Below are positions 10,141 through 20,368 of a stretch of DNA of 64,000 nt, piece after piece. A program made the position numbers and the translations under genes. Position 1 is the stretch's first letter. The number at the start of each line of letters is the position of its first letter. This DNA is from Tieghemiomyces parasiticus. Taxonomy: Eukaryota > Kickxellomycota > Dimargaritomycetes > Dimargaritales > Dimargaritaceae. Location of the stretch: NCBI GenBank assembly GCA_027575765.1, contig JANBPT010000053.1, positions 1 through 64,000 of the forward strand. Reading direction: 5' to 3'. The notes under the pieces are model-generated. The model was given only the letters and a program-made list of their open reading frames with translations, did no database searches and had not been told where the DNA came from.

Positions 10141-11508
10141 TCACGATAAGTTACTAAGGTAAGTGCTTGGTGAAGACTGGCCAAGCACTGCCAGAGCGCT
10201 GGGGCGCTCATGGGGGCTAAGGTGCCAACCGACACTTGGCAACACCACACTACACACTTCGCTAACATACTCAACGCGACACACTGCACCGGCATCCAAA
10301 ATTTCATCACCAGTGCCATCCTGCCTACGGGCTCCTTCCACAGGGACCAACCGGAAGAATGGCACGACGAATTGCCAAGTGGTTTCCAGCGGTACGAGGT
10401 CAAGTTGGACAGTGCTGCGATGCAGGCATATCATATCCTCTATCGCCTGTTGACAATGATGGCCATATTGGCGGAGAGACTCTGTGAGGTGGTTGTGCCT
10501 GACAGCTTTGTAGGCGGTAAAGAGCCGCCTTGCCTTATACAACGGGCGGATATTGGGAACGACTGCCGCGCATTTGGCCAAGTAGGTGAGCTCCAATGGG
10601 AGCCCCCCGGTTAGTTGGTGCATTTCTTTTTCAATATCCCCGCGATCGTACAACGCCGGCCAGTTTACCGCTGGGAGGATAGGCTCTAGGAATTTTGCGA
10701 TCTCATCACGGCTGAGCCTCGTGGAGAACCGATAGTGAGCGGCGTAAGGAGGGTACCAGGTTTCTCGGCGAGCGCATTGGGCTGAGAAGCCCAGCACTAT
10801 GGTGCCGCGGATCTTGAAGCACATTTTGAATAGGCCAGATAGGGGGGTTGCAAGGGAGTCGGTTACGTTTTGGCGGATGTTATCAACCACAACGACCAGC
10901 CGGTCGTTTCCAGCTCGCAACCGGTGCGCCAGAGCCTGGTAAAGCTCAGCGAAGTGTCGCGCCAGGCGCTTCTTGCAACTGCGTGTAGCGGAGGCTGTCG
11001 GCTGGTCAATACTCTCCGCAGCGCGCAATTCGCTAAACAGGCGATAGAGAATAGCACGCGCCTCGCGCATATCACCAAAAGCTACCATAAGATGGAGGGC
11101 CGCCATAAAGTGGATTGGGTGGCGGCAATCGGCTTGATCCAGGTCGCTAAAATCCGGAATATAGACCACCTTATGGTCCTGGTACTCCCGCAGGTAGGTT
11201 TGGGTGGCCATCAGAAAGTGACTGAGGCCGTTACCATAAGCGGGATGGACGCAAACACGCAGGCATTGTGGTTCTACATGGCGTGCATCGTGTGGCAGGC
11301 CAGGGGCTAGCGGGCGGTTGCGATGAAGGGCTCGCTTGAATGTCGCCCAAGCGTTGTGGCGGTAAAAGGTGCGGAAGCCATCAGGGGTGGGGCTATCAGT
11401 ACAGCCGTCAGGGGTGGCAAAGTCAGTAAAGCCAGCACTATCAGGTCGGACAGGATAGCGGGGCAGGCAGGTCCAGCTACTCTCCCCCGGACAGAGAGGT
11501 GCGGCGCA
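10141..11508 (-). CDS. Crinkler/STAND-like ATPase paralogue 1, 5' end unresolved
   Basis: An open frame without an ATG at its start, so a 5' exon must be spliced on. The probable acceptor is GTGAG just before 11508. A GTAAGT donor near 11690 after a short ATG-initiated frame is a candidate, but its phase does not fit, so the start is open. The protein has a degenerate P-loop (HPAYGNGLSHFL, plus-strand 11217-11255), then KVVYIPDF, a Walker B-like strand LVVVVDNIRQ (about 10867-10900), a sensor-like strand TIVLGFSAQCA, the SRDEIAKFLEPIL helix and TGGLPLELTYL. This order is that of STAND/Crinkler-type AAA ATPases. It is clearly paralogous to the next gene from TFYRH to VPFFRLVP. The catalytic lysine is replaced by leucine. 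A host- or self-directed effector or regulatory role is inference. Confidence 0.55.
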   Translation of the reverse strand, partial: CAAPLCPGESSWTCLPRYPVRPDSAGFTDFATPDGCTDSPTPDGFRTFYRHNAWATFKRALHRNRPLAPGLPHDARHVEPQCLRVCVHPAYGNGLSHFLMATQTYLREYQDHKVVYIPDFSDLDQADCRHPIHFMAALHLMVAFGDMREARAILYRLFSELRAAESIDQPTASATRSCKKRLARHFAELYQALAHRLRAGNDRLVVVVDNIRQNVTDSLATPLSGLFKMCFKIRGTIVLGFSAQCARRETWYPPYAAHYRFSTRLSRDEIAKFLEPILPAVNWPALYDRGDIEKEMHQLTGGLPLELTYLAKCAAVVPNIRPLYKARRLFTAYKAVRHNHLTESLRQYGHHCQQAIEDMICLHRSTVQLDLVPLETTWQFVVPFFRLVPVEGARRQDGTGDEILDAGAVCRVEYVSEVCSVVLPSVGWHLSPHERPSALAVLGQSSPSTYLSNLS

Positions 11509-11540
11509 CTCACGCCCGTACGCTTAGCATTCTTCAGCAA

Positions 11541-12896
11541 ATGTGAACAACTCTGTTGGAGGGGGGCGGGTAATACGTATAGAATGGGCGGAAGCTCGAT
11601 TATTATAAGCGGCGTGAGGACTATACAAGACCACAGTCATAGCTGCAACGTTGCCTGATAAGTTCTGGGTAGTGTCCGCTGAAGTACTTACTTGACATGA
11701 ACTGACAACTCCTCTCGGTAAGATTTGCTATCAGCGTATCGGACATGATCAGGGGGGATGTCACGTGGGCGACAGGTCGTGCAAAGGAGAGTAGGTTAAA
11801 GCGCACTATAAACTGTTGTAGATAGTGTGTACACAGGTACTAATTCGGTATAGGGGCATAATCTCTCGAGCATCTTATGTGGTATTCGGGGTGATATGAG
11901 GAGTAGGGGAGGGCATGGGATTGACCCATTTTATATCACCTTAACAAGCTCTAACCAACGGAATTGGTGGGGCAATTCGGCCTAACTTCTGAGGGGTTTC
12001 TGTCAGTGGCACAATATAGCCTTCGCCCTGTAGCCTGTCAACTTCCATTCCTGACTAGAAGCTATCGTAGTTAAACCCGACTGACTCGGGCCTAGTGCCC
12101 GGTCCTCATTACCCATCCCACGATGTGAATAGTCAAATATACATCTTTGGAATTACCAGGAAAGTCAGACCACGGACCCCGGGTGATTTGCCTACGCTGG
12201 GAAGTACGTCAGCAGCATCTGGCTAGGGGTAGTTGTACGGCTCAACCTTCTGGTGTTGGACGTCAAGTTTCATGTCGGCTTTTCCTGCTATACGTTTACC
12301 ATCACCCCGGCTAATATCTTGGTTTCGACTCTAAGAAGGGCGGGACATTTGCTTCCTTCCCCCTACCAGGATGACTGCCATTGGGCTTTGCTGTGCCGAA
12401 TTACTTTGATGCCAGTCATTTAGCTCTTCTCTGCTGACGGAAAGGTACTTCCGACATCCCACCCCCGAGTAAAGTGTATAGTAGAAACGCGATCTATATC
12501 TTTTTCTCCGACTGACCTGTGAAAAGGGAACAGCTTATGGATCCGATATTTATTGTGTTCATAGCTTAGCTGGTTCGATTATTACAGCTTTACCAACTGT
12601 TACACTTGATGCCTTCCCGTTTCTACATTGTGATTACAGGCCGTTGGGTCCGGATCACAACACTAGCGACCTTGAGGCTTCCACATTTCGATGGCTTCGG
12701 CCGTTACATTATCAGTCTCTCCGCACAGAGCTGTGCTCTACATTGCTTCAACATGGCCATACGGGCTTATATCTATTATAACCCGCGGTAGTCAGTAATT
12801 AATTAGTCTGTTCGCCAAGTAAAATATATATATATATATATTCTAAAGGTAGCCATCGCCCAGCATCAGTGGCGGGATTAAAAGGGTTTCAGTAGC
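11541..12896. other. intergenic between the two Crinkler-like genes
   Basis: Contains the unresolved 5' part of paralogue 1 and an AT dinucleotide run at about 12822-12841. No other supportable feature was found; short open frames have no motif. Confidence 0.5.
12822..12841. repeat. (AT)n microsatellite
   Basis: About ten uninterrupted TA/AT dinucleotides just downstream of the second Crinkler-like gene. It is self-complementary and able to form a small cruciform. Confidence 0.8.
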
Positions 12897-14633
12897 CTAA
12901 TGAGGGGACCGACTACTCCCGCCCTGACCACCCACGACCGTTGACGACGTCGAATGGGATCCGTTAGGGATGAGCTTCCAAGGGTTTTCGAGGCATACGT
13001 CACGCCATACAACGCTGAGGGGTTGTACTTCGTAAACCGCGCCAATCCGGGTCAGCGGCTGCCTGTCCTGATCATCCTCGGGGACCAGGCGGAAAAAAGG
13101 TATAATGAACTGGTCGGCGGGCCCTACGACGGCTGCACGGCGTCTCTGGACGGTACACCGGTTGAGGTGTGTGAGTTCCCGGGCGGTGGCCTCGCCGGCC
13201 TGGGCGAATTTCTGATAGAGGGTTCGCGCCCGGGTACGGTAATTACTGTACAACTCGACCATCAGCGTGAGGAGTACGTAGTAAGAGTCACGCTTGACGA
13301 TGGCGCAGGCACGCTTGATAAACTGGGACAGTTCCCCGGGATAACTCCCAGTGATATCGAGCAGCGACTCATGCGGCTGACCGCCACTGCCGGGCCGGTA
13401 GAGGTGCGGCCACGCGGTTGGGACCAGATGATAGGTCAGGAACCGTCGGGTCTCGTCGGCCGTGAGTGGGTTGGTAAACCGGTAGTGAAGGACCTGCTGG
13501 TTGGGATCCGAGTACCATGCCCGACGGTGGATACATTCCGCGGCAAAGCCCAACAGGGATAGCCCGCGGACGCGGCGACACAGGCGGAGGAATTTGGCAA
13601 CCGGGTCGGGTACGAATTCGGTGGTTAAAGGGTGGCGGATATTGTCAATGATAAGGTCAAAGGAGACGCGGTTCACCGTCAGGTAGTCTTCCACGGCGTA
13701 AACTAGGTCGGCGTAGCGACCAGCTATGTTCCGCTCAAAATGCCACTCGTCGCGAGCTCCTGGGTAGGCCCCCGGAAGGTCGGCCGCGGCGCCGAGCTCA
13801 TTGTAAAGCCGGGACAGGTGGAAGAAAATGTCAGTCACGTCACCGAATGTCACCAGGAGGTGCGAGATCAGACTGAAGTAGAGGGTTCGCCCCTCCGTCT
13901 GGGCGTGCAGGGCGGTTAGGCTGGGAAGGTACAGAACACGGTGGGTGGGATCCTGACGCAGGCGAGTCTGTACGACGCCCAGGAAGTGGCTCAGGCCGTT
14001 ACCGTAGGCGCCATGGAAGCAAAGCTGGAGAAAGGGGGGAGTACTGGGGAGGTCTTCTTGAGCGTCTTCAGTGATGGCTTCCATTGCCTTGCCATTGACA
14101 GCAAGTGGGTCAGGGGCGGTCACACAATTGGTAGCCATAGGAACCGGGCTGCCTAAAACCGAAGACCGATGATCCTTCAGCAAGCGTTCTAGTTGTTGCC
14201 ACTCGCGGTGACGGTAGAAGGTGAGGAGCGCCTCGTCGCCACGCGGTCCAGCGGGGACCAGGATCACATCCTTGACCGCCTGGCCGATCGGGTAGAGCGG
14301 AATGGATAGCCAGTCGCTGCTGGTAGGCCAAACGAAGTTTGAACAAGCATGACGATAAGCCTGACCCTGGTTATACAGCGTCCTCAGACCTAGGGAGATG
14401 GAGCCGGAAGGTTTGTTAGAATAGTCGAAGATGGGCGGCCTCCCTGTACCTTCTCCAGAGGTGGGTTGAAGGTTAATAAGGTTGGACTTACGGCTGCTGG
14501 TGAGGGCGTCGGTGGAATTGCGCAAGGCGTCGGTGTTCATATTCAAAATGTTGACAACGGGAGAAGTCGGTGGTCGAGGTGTCCAGGTTGAGTGGGGGTA
14601 TTCCAGCTTCGTGGTTCTTATAGTCGGTTCCAT
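12897..14633 (-). CDS. Crinkler/STAND-like ATPase paralogue 2
   Basis: Modelled from the ATG at 14633 as two exons, 14633-14492 and 14389-12897 (544 residues). The 102-nt intron has a GTAAGT donor, a TTCTAAC branch site and a CCCTAG acceptor. It is a multiple of three and has no stop, so the frame also reads through it. Motifs in order: TFYRHREW, degenerate P-loop HGAYGNGLSHFL (plus-strand about 13979-14016), VLYLPSL, Walker B-like FDLIIDNIRHP (about 13620-13655), LSLLGFAAEC, LTADETRRFLTYHL, ITGSYPGELSQFI and IIPFFRLVPED. The motif order is that of STAND/Crinkler NTPases, but the P-loop has leucine where lysine normally contacts phosphate, and Asp-Asn replaces Asp-Glu in Walker B. It probably arose with its upstream neighbour by tandem duplication. 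No secretion signal is visible, and an intracellular role is unknown. Confidence 0.6.
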   Translation of the reverse strand: MEPTIRTTKLEYPHSTWTPRPPTSPVVNILNMNTDALRNSTDALTSSRKSNLINLQPTSGEGTGRPPIFDYSNKPSGSISLGLRTLYNQGQAYRHACSNFVWPTSSDWLSIPLYPIGQAVKDVILVPAGPRGDEALLTFYRHREWQQLERLLKDHRSSVLGSPVPMATNCVTAPDPLAVNGKAMEAITEDAQEDLPSTPPFLQLCFHGAYGNGLSHFLGVVQTRLRQDPTHRVLYLPSLTALHAQTEGRTLYFSLISHLLVTFGDVTDIFFHLSRLYNELGAAADLPGAYPGARDEWHFERNIAGRYADLVYAVEDYLTVNRVSFDLIIDNIRHPLTTEFVPDPVAKFLRLCRRVRGLSLLGFAAECIHRRAWYSDPNQQVLHYRFTNPLTADETRRFLTYHLVPTAWPHLYRPGSGGQPHESLLDITGSYPGELSQFIKRACAIVKRDSYYVLLTLMVELYSNYRTRARTLYQKFAQAGEATARELTHLNRCTVQRRRAAVVGPADQFIIPFFRLVPEDDQDRQPLTRIGAVYEVQPLSVVWRDVCLENPWKLIPNGSHSTSSTVVGGQGGSSRSPH

Positions 14634-17112
14634 CCGCGATGGTAGCCGTTCATCGGTAAGCAGATGGCCGGTTCCCTCGTACGCTTGTTCAGCACTGCCT
14701 GTGATGGGCAGGCCCTGATATCGCTCATAGTCACAGATAGGCAAGGGGCGGGGTCGGCCCTAGTGACGTACGGTCAGTTTGCCTTTGGTTTATTGCTTTG
14801 ACAAGTGAAGAAATTTATATAAATGTCGCCGGAACCAGGTACCAAGGCGTCCTGGCCTTGCGGCCGAAGGCATCGAGGGATGTTACCACCCCTTTCCGCC
14901 CGTGATTCGACCACGGTGTTTTACGTCCGGCTATATCCGCATAAACGGAGGGTTGGTCTGGTGCAAAGTTATAGGACAGTGTCTGCAACTGAAGGTGGAA
15001 TGCGACTCTCCCTTTGGCCTTGCCGGGCCTCGGGGCGTCAGCATCCCTTGACAGACTTGCTATTTCGAACCGCACGTGATTATGTTCAGGACAGTAGGGG
15101 CGGTAGCAGGAGCTTCTTGAGGGAGATGCCGAATGAGCGATAAAGCGACGAGGGATTGTGGGAAAGATTTCCAGCCCCGGCTACCTATCCCTCTCGCGAT
15201 CCGATAAATTTGAAGTCCCGTGACAATTAACCTATTTGCGCGTCTACAGGGCACCGGGGAGGGCAAGCCTGGCCACAGTATAGTTTCGCCATCCCTACTG
15301 CAACACCGTTGTGCACAGTACAGTTGTTACATTCCGATTCCATTCGTTTTGAACGAGAGTGTAGCCTACACCAACCACCGTGGCGTCCCAGCCTTTCGGC
15401 AGCCGAAGTTTAGGAGCATTAGTAACTCCAGCCTTCCACATTTGGCTACGGTATTGGGGGTTCGGCGTGGCCCAGCTGAGCCTACAGTTTGGTGCTTATT
15501 TATAGCCAGGTTAGCACTGGTTTACAGGGCGAGGATTTCCATTAGCTTTGGATGAGCAATGAGGTACCAGTGTCCTTGGGCTGACCTGCTGAGTTGAAGC
15601 ACAAGCTGGACTTACCGCAGGTGCGAGACCATGGGTTTTGAAATGGGAGACATCACCCAACTGACTAAACCTAGGATATTGTGGGAAGTGATCCTGATGA
15701 AGGTGGTGGGCTATTGAGGGCGTCAGAAAATTTTACAGGATCTCGTGACCGTAGTCCTCGTCTACCGGTGTAAAGGAGGGGTGCTGTTTACGGATATTAA
15801 TCCTCGGACGCTGCCATCAGGATAACATGTGCATTCCTTTCCTTTCCTCTGTTAGGTTGTCCTTTGTCCATTGTATACGCACTCTCTCTCCCTAACCTAC
15901 CCACTGGTCGGTGAACCGGATTTAGGTAAGTACCTGTTCCTTGTGTCCTCCCTCTGCCAAACTGCTGGCGTATTACCAGATAACTCCCTCTCGTGGCCAC
16001 CTGGACGTGATTAGAAACCTTTGTCTGTCAATCCACTGAAGGCGACACATATACCGGACGTCGGCCGTTGAAGAAAAACCAATAATTTAGAATATGATCC
16101 GGATGTGGCCAACTGAGGAGATTCCACCGTTGTAACTGGATCCGTGGCGAAGCGACCGGAGATGAATCTAACGGTTGTGTGTTCCCCCCTCCATGCATTT
16201 CTCTTTTTTTACCCGCAGACTCTGGCCGTATGTCATTTCATGAGGTCCCACTGTATTGGACGCTGAAGTTAAGATTCGTACAATAAAACCTCTTGAAAAT
16301 TGGATACCTTTCTAAGTCTCCGGGCGGATTCGCCCAAACCCCAGCATATGAATATTCGTTGTGATTCAAGGACGAGGTCCTAAAAGAGGGAGAGATTGTG
16401 CGGCACTAGGCACCCCCCTTCGTCGTAGGAGTAGCCCTACGGGCCTGGCGGTGGTACGATTTGGACCACGTGACATCTATGCTGGGTTGGGAGTATCCCC
16501 CCGCCATGGGTTCTGGCTTTTAGGGTGGTCGAAGCCCATCGTTGCTAAAGGACGGGCTGGGGGGGGACTCATGTGGATAGATTAGGGTGAAGCGGCGCCA
16601 TACAATTAAGGGGGAGGGGATGGGCAGCTATGCAAAGACACCCTGCCTGGCAAAAGGTGGGAAGGCCCCCCACTTGTCGCCCCAACCCCTGCCCCGACAG
16701 GGCACCCTCGGAGCCCCTCCCCTCCATCCACCTCTAAGATCCGTGGCACATTCTACCCATCACGACGCCGCTGATTTCACTCCCAACCCGTACGCCTAGC
16801 TTGGCTACCACTCGCTAAAGGAATCCCCTTTCGAAACACCCCCCTTGGACTATTAGGTTTCTCTTATCTCATATTTTAGCCCATCACTTTTTGTAAGTGC
16901 GCCATAGCTCGCCGTCGAATGACCCGTCATAGTGGGCACTCACTTCCGTTCTGGCCGATCCTGAATGCTACTACGCACCCCGGACCTGTACGATGCGACC
17001 CGAACCTAGTCCGTTACTTTTCCTTTCCAAACTTCCCTAGGACCCTCGACTAACGCTTATCTCTTTCGATGGCCATCCCCTTCTCCTGTTGAAATACCTT
17101 CCACCAGCCATC
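14634..17112. other. intergenic, 2.5 kb
   Basis: Separates the Crinkler-like pair from ATP7. Open frames of 60-111 codons occur on both strands but lack motifs, consistent starts or splice joins. The last 60 bases are pyrimidine-rich, as expected for the ATP7 leader. Nothing else is supportable. Confidence 0.5.
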
Positions 17113-17637
17113 ATGTCCGCCCTTCGCAATACCGCGACCAAGATCAACTGGGCCAAGCTCAACACGGCCCTGCAGCTGAAGCAGGAGACGTCGGCAGGTC
17201 TGTTGGCCTTCCGCAAGCGTTACGACGAGACGCAGCGTCAGCTAAACGTGCTCAAGGAGCAGAAGACCGAGGTTGACTTTGCCGCCTACCGCTCCGTCCT
17301 CAAGAACAAGGCCGTCGTTGACAAGCTGCAGGCCGCCCTGGCCGCTCAGAAGCTCGTGGCCTACGATCTGAAGGGTCAGACCAAGGTGATCGAGGCGTTC
17401 GAGGCCAAGGCCGTCCAGAAGGCCCAGGCCACCGCCAGCCAGGTCGAGGCTAACCTCACCGACCTGCGTGACGCCCTCAAGAACATTGACAGCGCCCGCC
17501 CCGTCGAGCAGCTCACCGTTGACGATCTCCCCAAGATCTTCCCCGAGTTCGAGAAGGAAGTCGAGGAGGCCCTCAAGAAGGGCGAGTGGGCCACTCCCGG
17601 CTACGACGAGAAGTTCGGTAGTCTGTCGCTTCTGTAA
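17113..17637 (+). CDS. ATP7: mitochondrial F1Fo ATP synthase subunit d
   Basis: Peripheral-stalk subunit of mitochondrial ATP synthase, holding F1 to the membrane sector during ATP synthesis at the inner membrane. The chosen ATG (17113) gives 174 residues, the usual fungal length; the open frame extends eight codons upstream only from a TTG. The sequence is highly helical and charged, typical of the stalk. It starts MSALRNTATKINWAKLN, followed by LLAFRKRYDETQRQL, then VDFAAYRSVLKNKAVVD, AFEAKAVQKAQA, LTVDDLPKIFPEFEKEVEE and a C-terminal WATPGYDEKFGSLSLL. These blocks match the family, including the INWAKL start and the Trp-x3-Gly-Tyr end. No intron and strong C-ending codon preference suggest high expression. 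No cleavable presequence is evident, which is normal for this subunit. Confidence 0.95.
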   Translation: MSALRNTATKINWAKLNTALQLKQETSAGLLAFRKRYDETQRQLNVLKEQKTEVDFAAYRSVLKNKAVVDKLQAALAAQKLVAYDLKGQTKVIEAFEAKAVQKAQATASQVEANLTDLRDALKNIDSARPVEQLTVDDLPKIFPEFEKEVEEALKKGEWATPGYDEKFGSLSLL

Positions 17638-19207
17638 GCCCGTAAGAGGGCTTGGCATCCTATGCCGGGATCCCTCGCTGCGGTACAACCCGTCATTCGG
17701 TGGTTTGAGCGGCAGCACCTGGCGTTCTTATTGGCTGTGGGGTAAGAATTGCCATCTAACAACACCCGTTTATGCAGCCATGGCGCTTGGATGAAAACGA
17801 TAGAATAAACCGCCATTTTTTAGGCCGCTAAGATGTAGGCAAGATGAGAATAACCGCGGCTATCGCCGAAGGGCAGTGAACTCGGATTTTGGGGAGGTAG
17901 TCGTGCGATGTGGCAAGTTCGCCTCATTTTAGGACGGACGCGGATGTACCACAGAAGTCGATAGGATCGCGGTTGGGACTGCGCCAGTGCCACTCGCGTC
18001 ATCTATACCCGGGTAACCATGAGACAGCGGCCCAGTGGCACCGCTGTAAAATGAAACCACAAGTACGTTCAAGTTAATGAGAAACCTACCAGTATTTAAT
18101 CAGGCCGCAACCGGCAACGATGATAACTTTAACCACCTAATCCAAAGAACCCTAAATTTATCTTACGGTACGGTGAAGCACATATACCGCTTCGCCTTAA
18201 CCCTCTAACGTTTCATACTTGTCTCCAACATCAAAGGATTGTCAGAATAAGTAGCGCAGCTTAAAAGCAGCTAAACACGGCAAGAAGGTTATCCGATTAG
18301 AATCGACAGGCGAATAGCCCGGTCGGCCTCGCCGTGGTTGTAATACTTCACAAGGGCGGTAGACCTAGTCTATATAGGATGCACTTCGTTATCACCCTGG
18401 TACCAACGTATGTATTTGATGGTATCGACCTCCGTGGTCCAGGGTTCCTTCAGGCAGTAATGGTGTCTGACGTACTGGTGCTGGGCTGGTTCTTTTGGTG
18501 CACAGTACTCAGGCTAATCGGACGGCGTCTTCGGTTTGGGGGGGGGGTACTCCGCTTTGATTGCCTCAACAGCAATCAAACGTGTAGGGCCGGTTGGCCC
18601 AGTAAACCGCCCTTTCCCAGCCAGCTTCTCTGCTTTTTTTTTGTTTGGAACTCTACTGTCGTCACCTCTTACCCCGCGTTTGCACCCGTCCTCCTTACTA
18701 CAAGCGGATGTTTATTTCTCTTTTGGCCATATCCGGCCGACCAGCTTGCCGGCCTTTCCTCATGATAGACCAAGTATGGCGGGCGCAAGCAAGGTTTAGA
18801 TGTAACCAGTAACCGTGTGTGGGCTGGTTAAGGTAATTTTATTAATACCGACGGTCGGGTGCCTTATGAATGACGTGAAGACTTGTGGTTGAACTCAGGA
18901 GACCTTTCCGGTTCGGCACCTTGCAAGTAGAGAAAAGAGGTGGTTGGTAAGCGTTAAAGGTAAGGTTGCTTGGTGCTGTTCATCACACTTGATGTTGGGT
19001 CAGAAAGTGTGGTGAATTCATCGGGTGGTTTGGGCCGAGGTTGTCATTGTTTAGATGTGACTTCCAGCCACCACAATGTACGTGACGTCCGGATAAGGAT
19101 AAGGTTTAAGAGAGTTGGCGTATCTGCAGCTCTCGTCGGACATGGTTCATCAGCGCTACAGGTGCGCCAAAGGGAGGTAGTTATGGCGGCTGGTTTGGGT
19201 GGCCACA
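17638..19207. other. intergenic
   Basis: Apart from the ATP7 3' signal, no gene is supported. A 143-codon frame at 18334-18765 starts with GTG, is hydrophobic only by T-rich composition and has no family motif. Confidence 0.5.
17804..17809 (+). terminator. AATAAA polyadenylation signal candidate for ATP7
   Basis: AATAAA 167 bases after the ATP7 stop, followed by a T run. Plausible 3' end signal. Confidence 0.45.
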
Positions 19208-20368
19208 TCACTGCCCAATAAAATTGTTGTGTAGGAAAGAACGGTTAATGGCCTGGATAAAGTTCGTTCCATGGATCGCCAAACGTAGAGTCGACTTGAG
19301 GTCGGGCCAGTTGGCTGGAGTTTCATTTGGGTACTGAAGCGACAGAGACAGCAGTGGGGTAAGGTACTGCGGTGCAGCTTGGCACATGGTACAATCGCTC
19401 CAATTGTAGTGGGCTGCCACCTGCTCGTATCGGCCGAACCAGAGTTCTAGCGACGACATATCATCGGACTCGAGCACGGGGAATATGGGGATGAATTGAG
19501 AATATGCGTAGTAGGTGGATGGTAAAGTGTAGGTTAGCTGTGACTGCCCCTCCGCAGGGGCCAGGGTAGTATACGCAGCAATTGCCGTGCCGGTGGCTTC
19601 GGCGGGGTCGGGGTTATTTGCATTACCACCTCTTGCTGCAGAGACCCACTCACCATTGCCCTGGCTCGTCTCGGTGGCTCCGGCGGGGACAGGGTTATTA
19701 GCATTCCCACCTCTTGCTGCAGAGACAGACTCTTCGTCACCCTGGCTTGTCCCGGCGACGTCGGCGGGGTCGGGATTGCCTGCGTTCCCATCGTCGTTTG
19801 TAGAGACCGACTCCTCATCGTCCTGGCTCGTCTCGGTGGCTCCGGCGGGGATAGGGTTATTTTCATTCCCACCTCCTACTGCAGAGACCGACTCCTCGTC
19901 ACCCTGGCCCATCCCGGCGGCGTCGGTGGCATTATTCATACCTTGGATGGAAGGGGTAGTAACTAGCTCCTCGGCGACGTCGGTGGCATTATTCATACCT
20001 TGGATGGAAGGGGAAGTAACTAGTTCCTCGGCGACAGCGTTAGTGGTTGGTCCTGGCGACTGTACAGAATCCCATTCACTGATAGACAGATTATCGAACA
20101 GGCGTCCATTGGTGTCCCCAGTATATTTGATTGCGGCCAAGTTCAACTCTATGTCCTGGGACCTTTCCTGGTCATCATTGTTGAGTCGCGTGGCAGCACG
20201 GCGGATCGCAGCGGAGCCATATACCGCGGCGGCTCGGCCACGAATCCGGTTGAGGTGGTTAAAGGCCCGTTTTTTCCACTTGGCCTCACTGCTGACGGCT
20301 CTAACGTACGCATCCATGTCTCTCAGCTGGCTCGTAATAAACCGGCGGTGATAATCTCGGGGGGCCAT
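19208..20368 (-). CDS. gag-like protein with internal tandem repeats
   Basis: A 386-residue single open frame from an ATG at 20368. Residues 1-70 are basic and helical. Residues 112-149 are two copies of a 19-residue unit, and 150-257 are four copies of a 27-residue acidic unit (core SQGDEESVSAARGGNANNP). The C-terminal 90 residues carry a retroelement gag-like block: FPVLESDDMSSLELWFGRY, then EQVAAHYNWSD, APQYLTPLLSLSLQYP and NWPDLKSTLRLAI. This is the usual order in Ty3/Gypsy-type capsid N-lobes (substrate strand, W-x2-RY helix, W-x2-hh helix). No zinc knuckle, protease or reverse transcriptase follows, so it is either a truncated element or a co-opted gag gene. A decayed relative lies at 54.7 kb. 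An intact frame despite expanding repeats hints at selection, but that needs testing. Confidence 0.62.
   Translation of the reverse strand: MAPRDYHRRFITSQLRDMDAYVRAVSSEAKWKKRAFNHLNRIRGRAAAVYGSAAIRRAATRLNNDDQERSQDIELNLAAIKYTGDTNGRLFDNLSISEWDSVQSPGPTTNAVAEELVTSPSIQGMNNATDVAEELVTTPSIQGMNNATDAAGMGQGDEESVSAVGGGNENNPIPAGATETSQDDEESVSTNDDGNAGNPDPADVAGTSQGDEESVSAARGGNANNPVPAGATETSQGNGEWVSAARGGNANNPDPAEATGTAIAAYTTLAPAEGQSQLTYTLPSTYYAYSQFIPIFPVLESDDMSSLELWFGRYEQVAAHYNWSDCTMCQAAPQYLTPLLSLSLQYPNETPANWPDLKSTLRLAIHGTNFIQAINRSFLHNNFIGQ
19598..19921 (-). repeat. four tandem 81-bp coding repeats
   Basis: 324 bases encode four diverged 27-residue units inside the gag-like gene. Unit length is conserved, so the frame is kept while the sequence varies. 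The encoded segment is acidic and Asn/Pro/Gly-rich, so it is likely disordered. Confidence 0.85.
19922..20035 (-). repeat. two tandem 57-bp coding repeats
   Basis: Two nearly identical 57-base units (19 codons each, core VAEELVTSPSIQGMNNATD) directly adjoin the 81-bp array. Near identity indicates a recent duplication. Confidence 0.9.

Noticed and set aside
12954..13562. 202-codon open frame antisense to Crinkler-like paralogue 2
   Set aside because: It mirrors the coding strand of a clearly paralogous protein; no motif of its own.
18334..18765. 143-codon hydrophobic frame
   Set aside because: GTG start and T-rich composition explain it; no family pattern or neighbour support.
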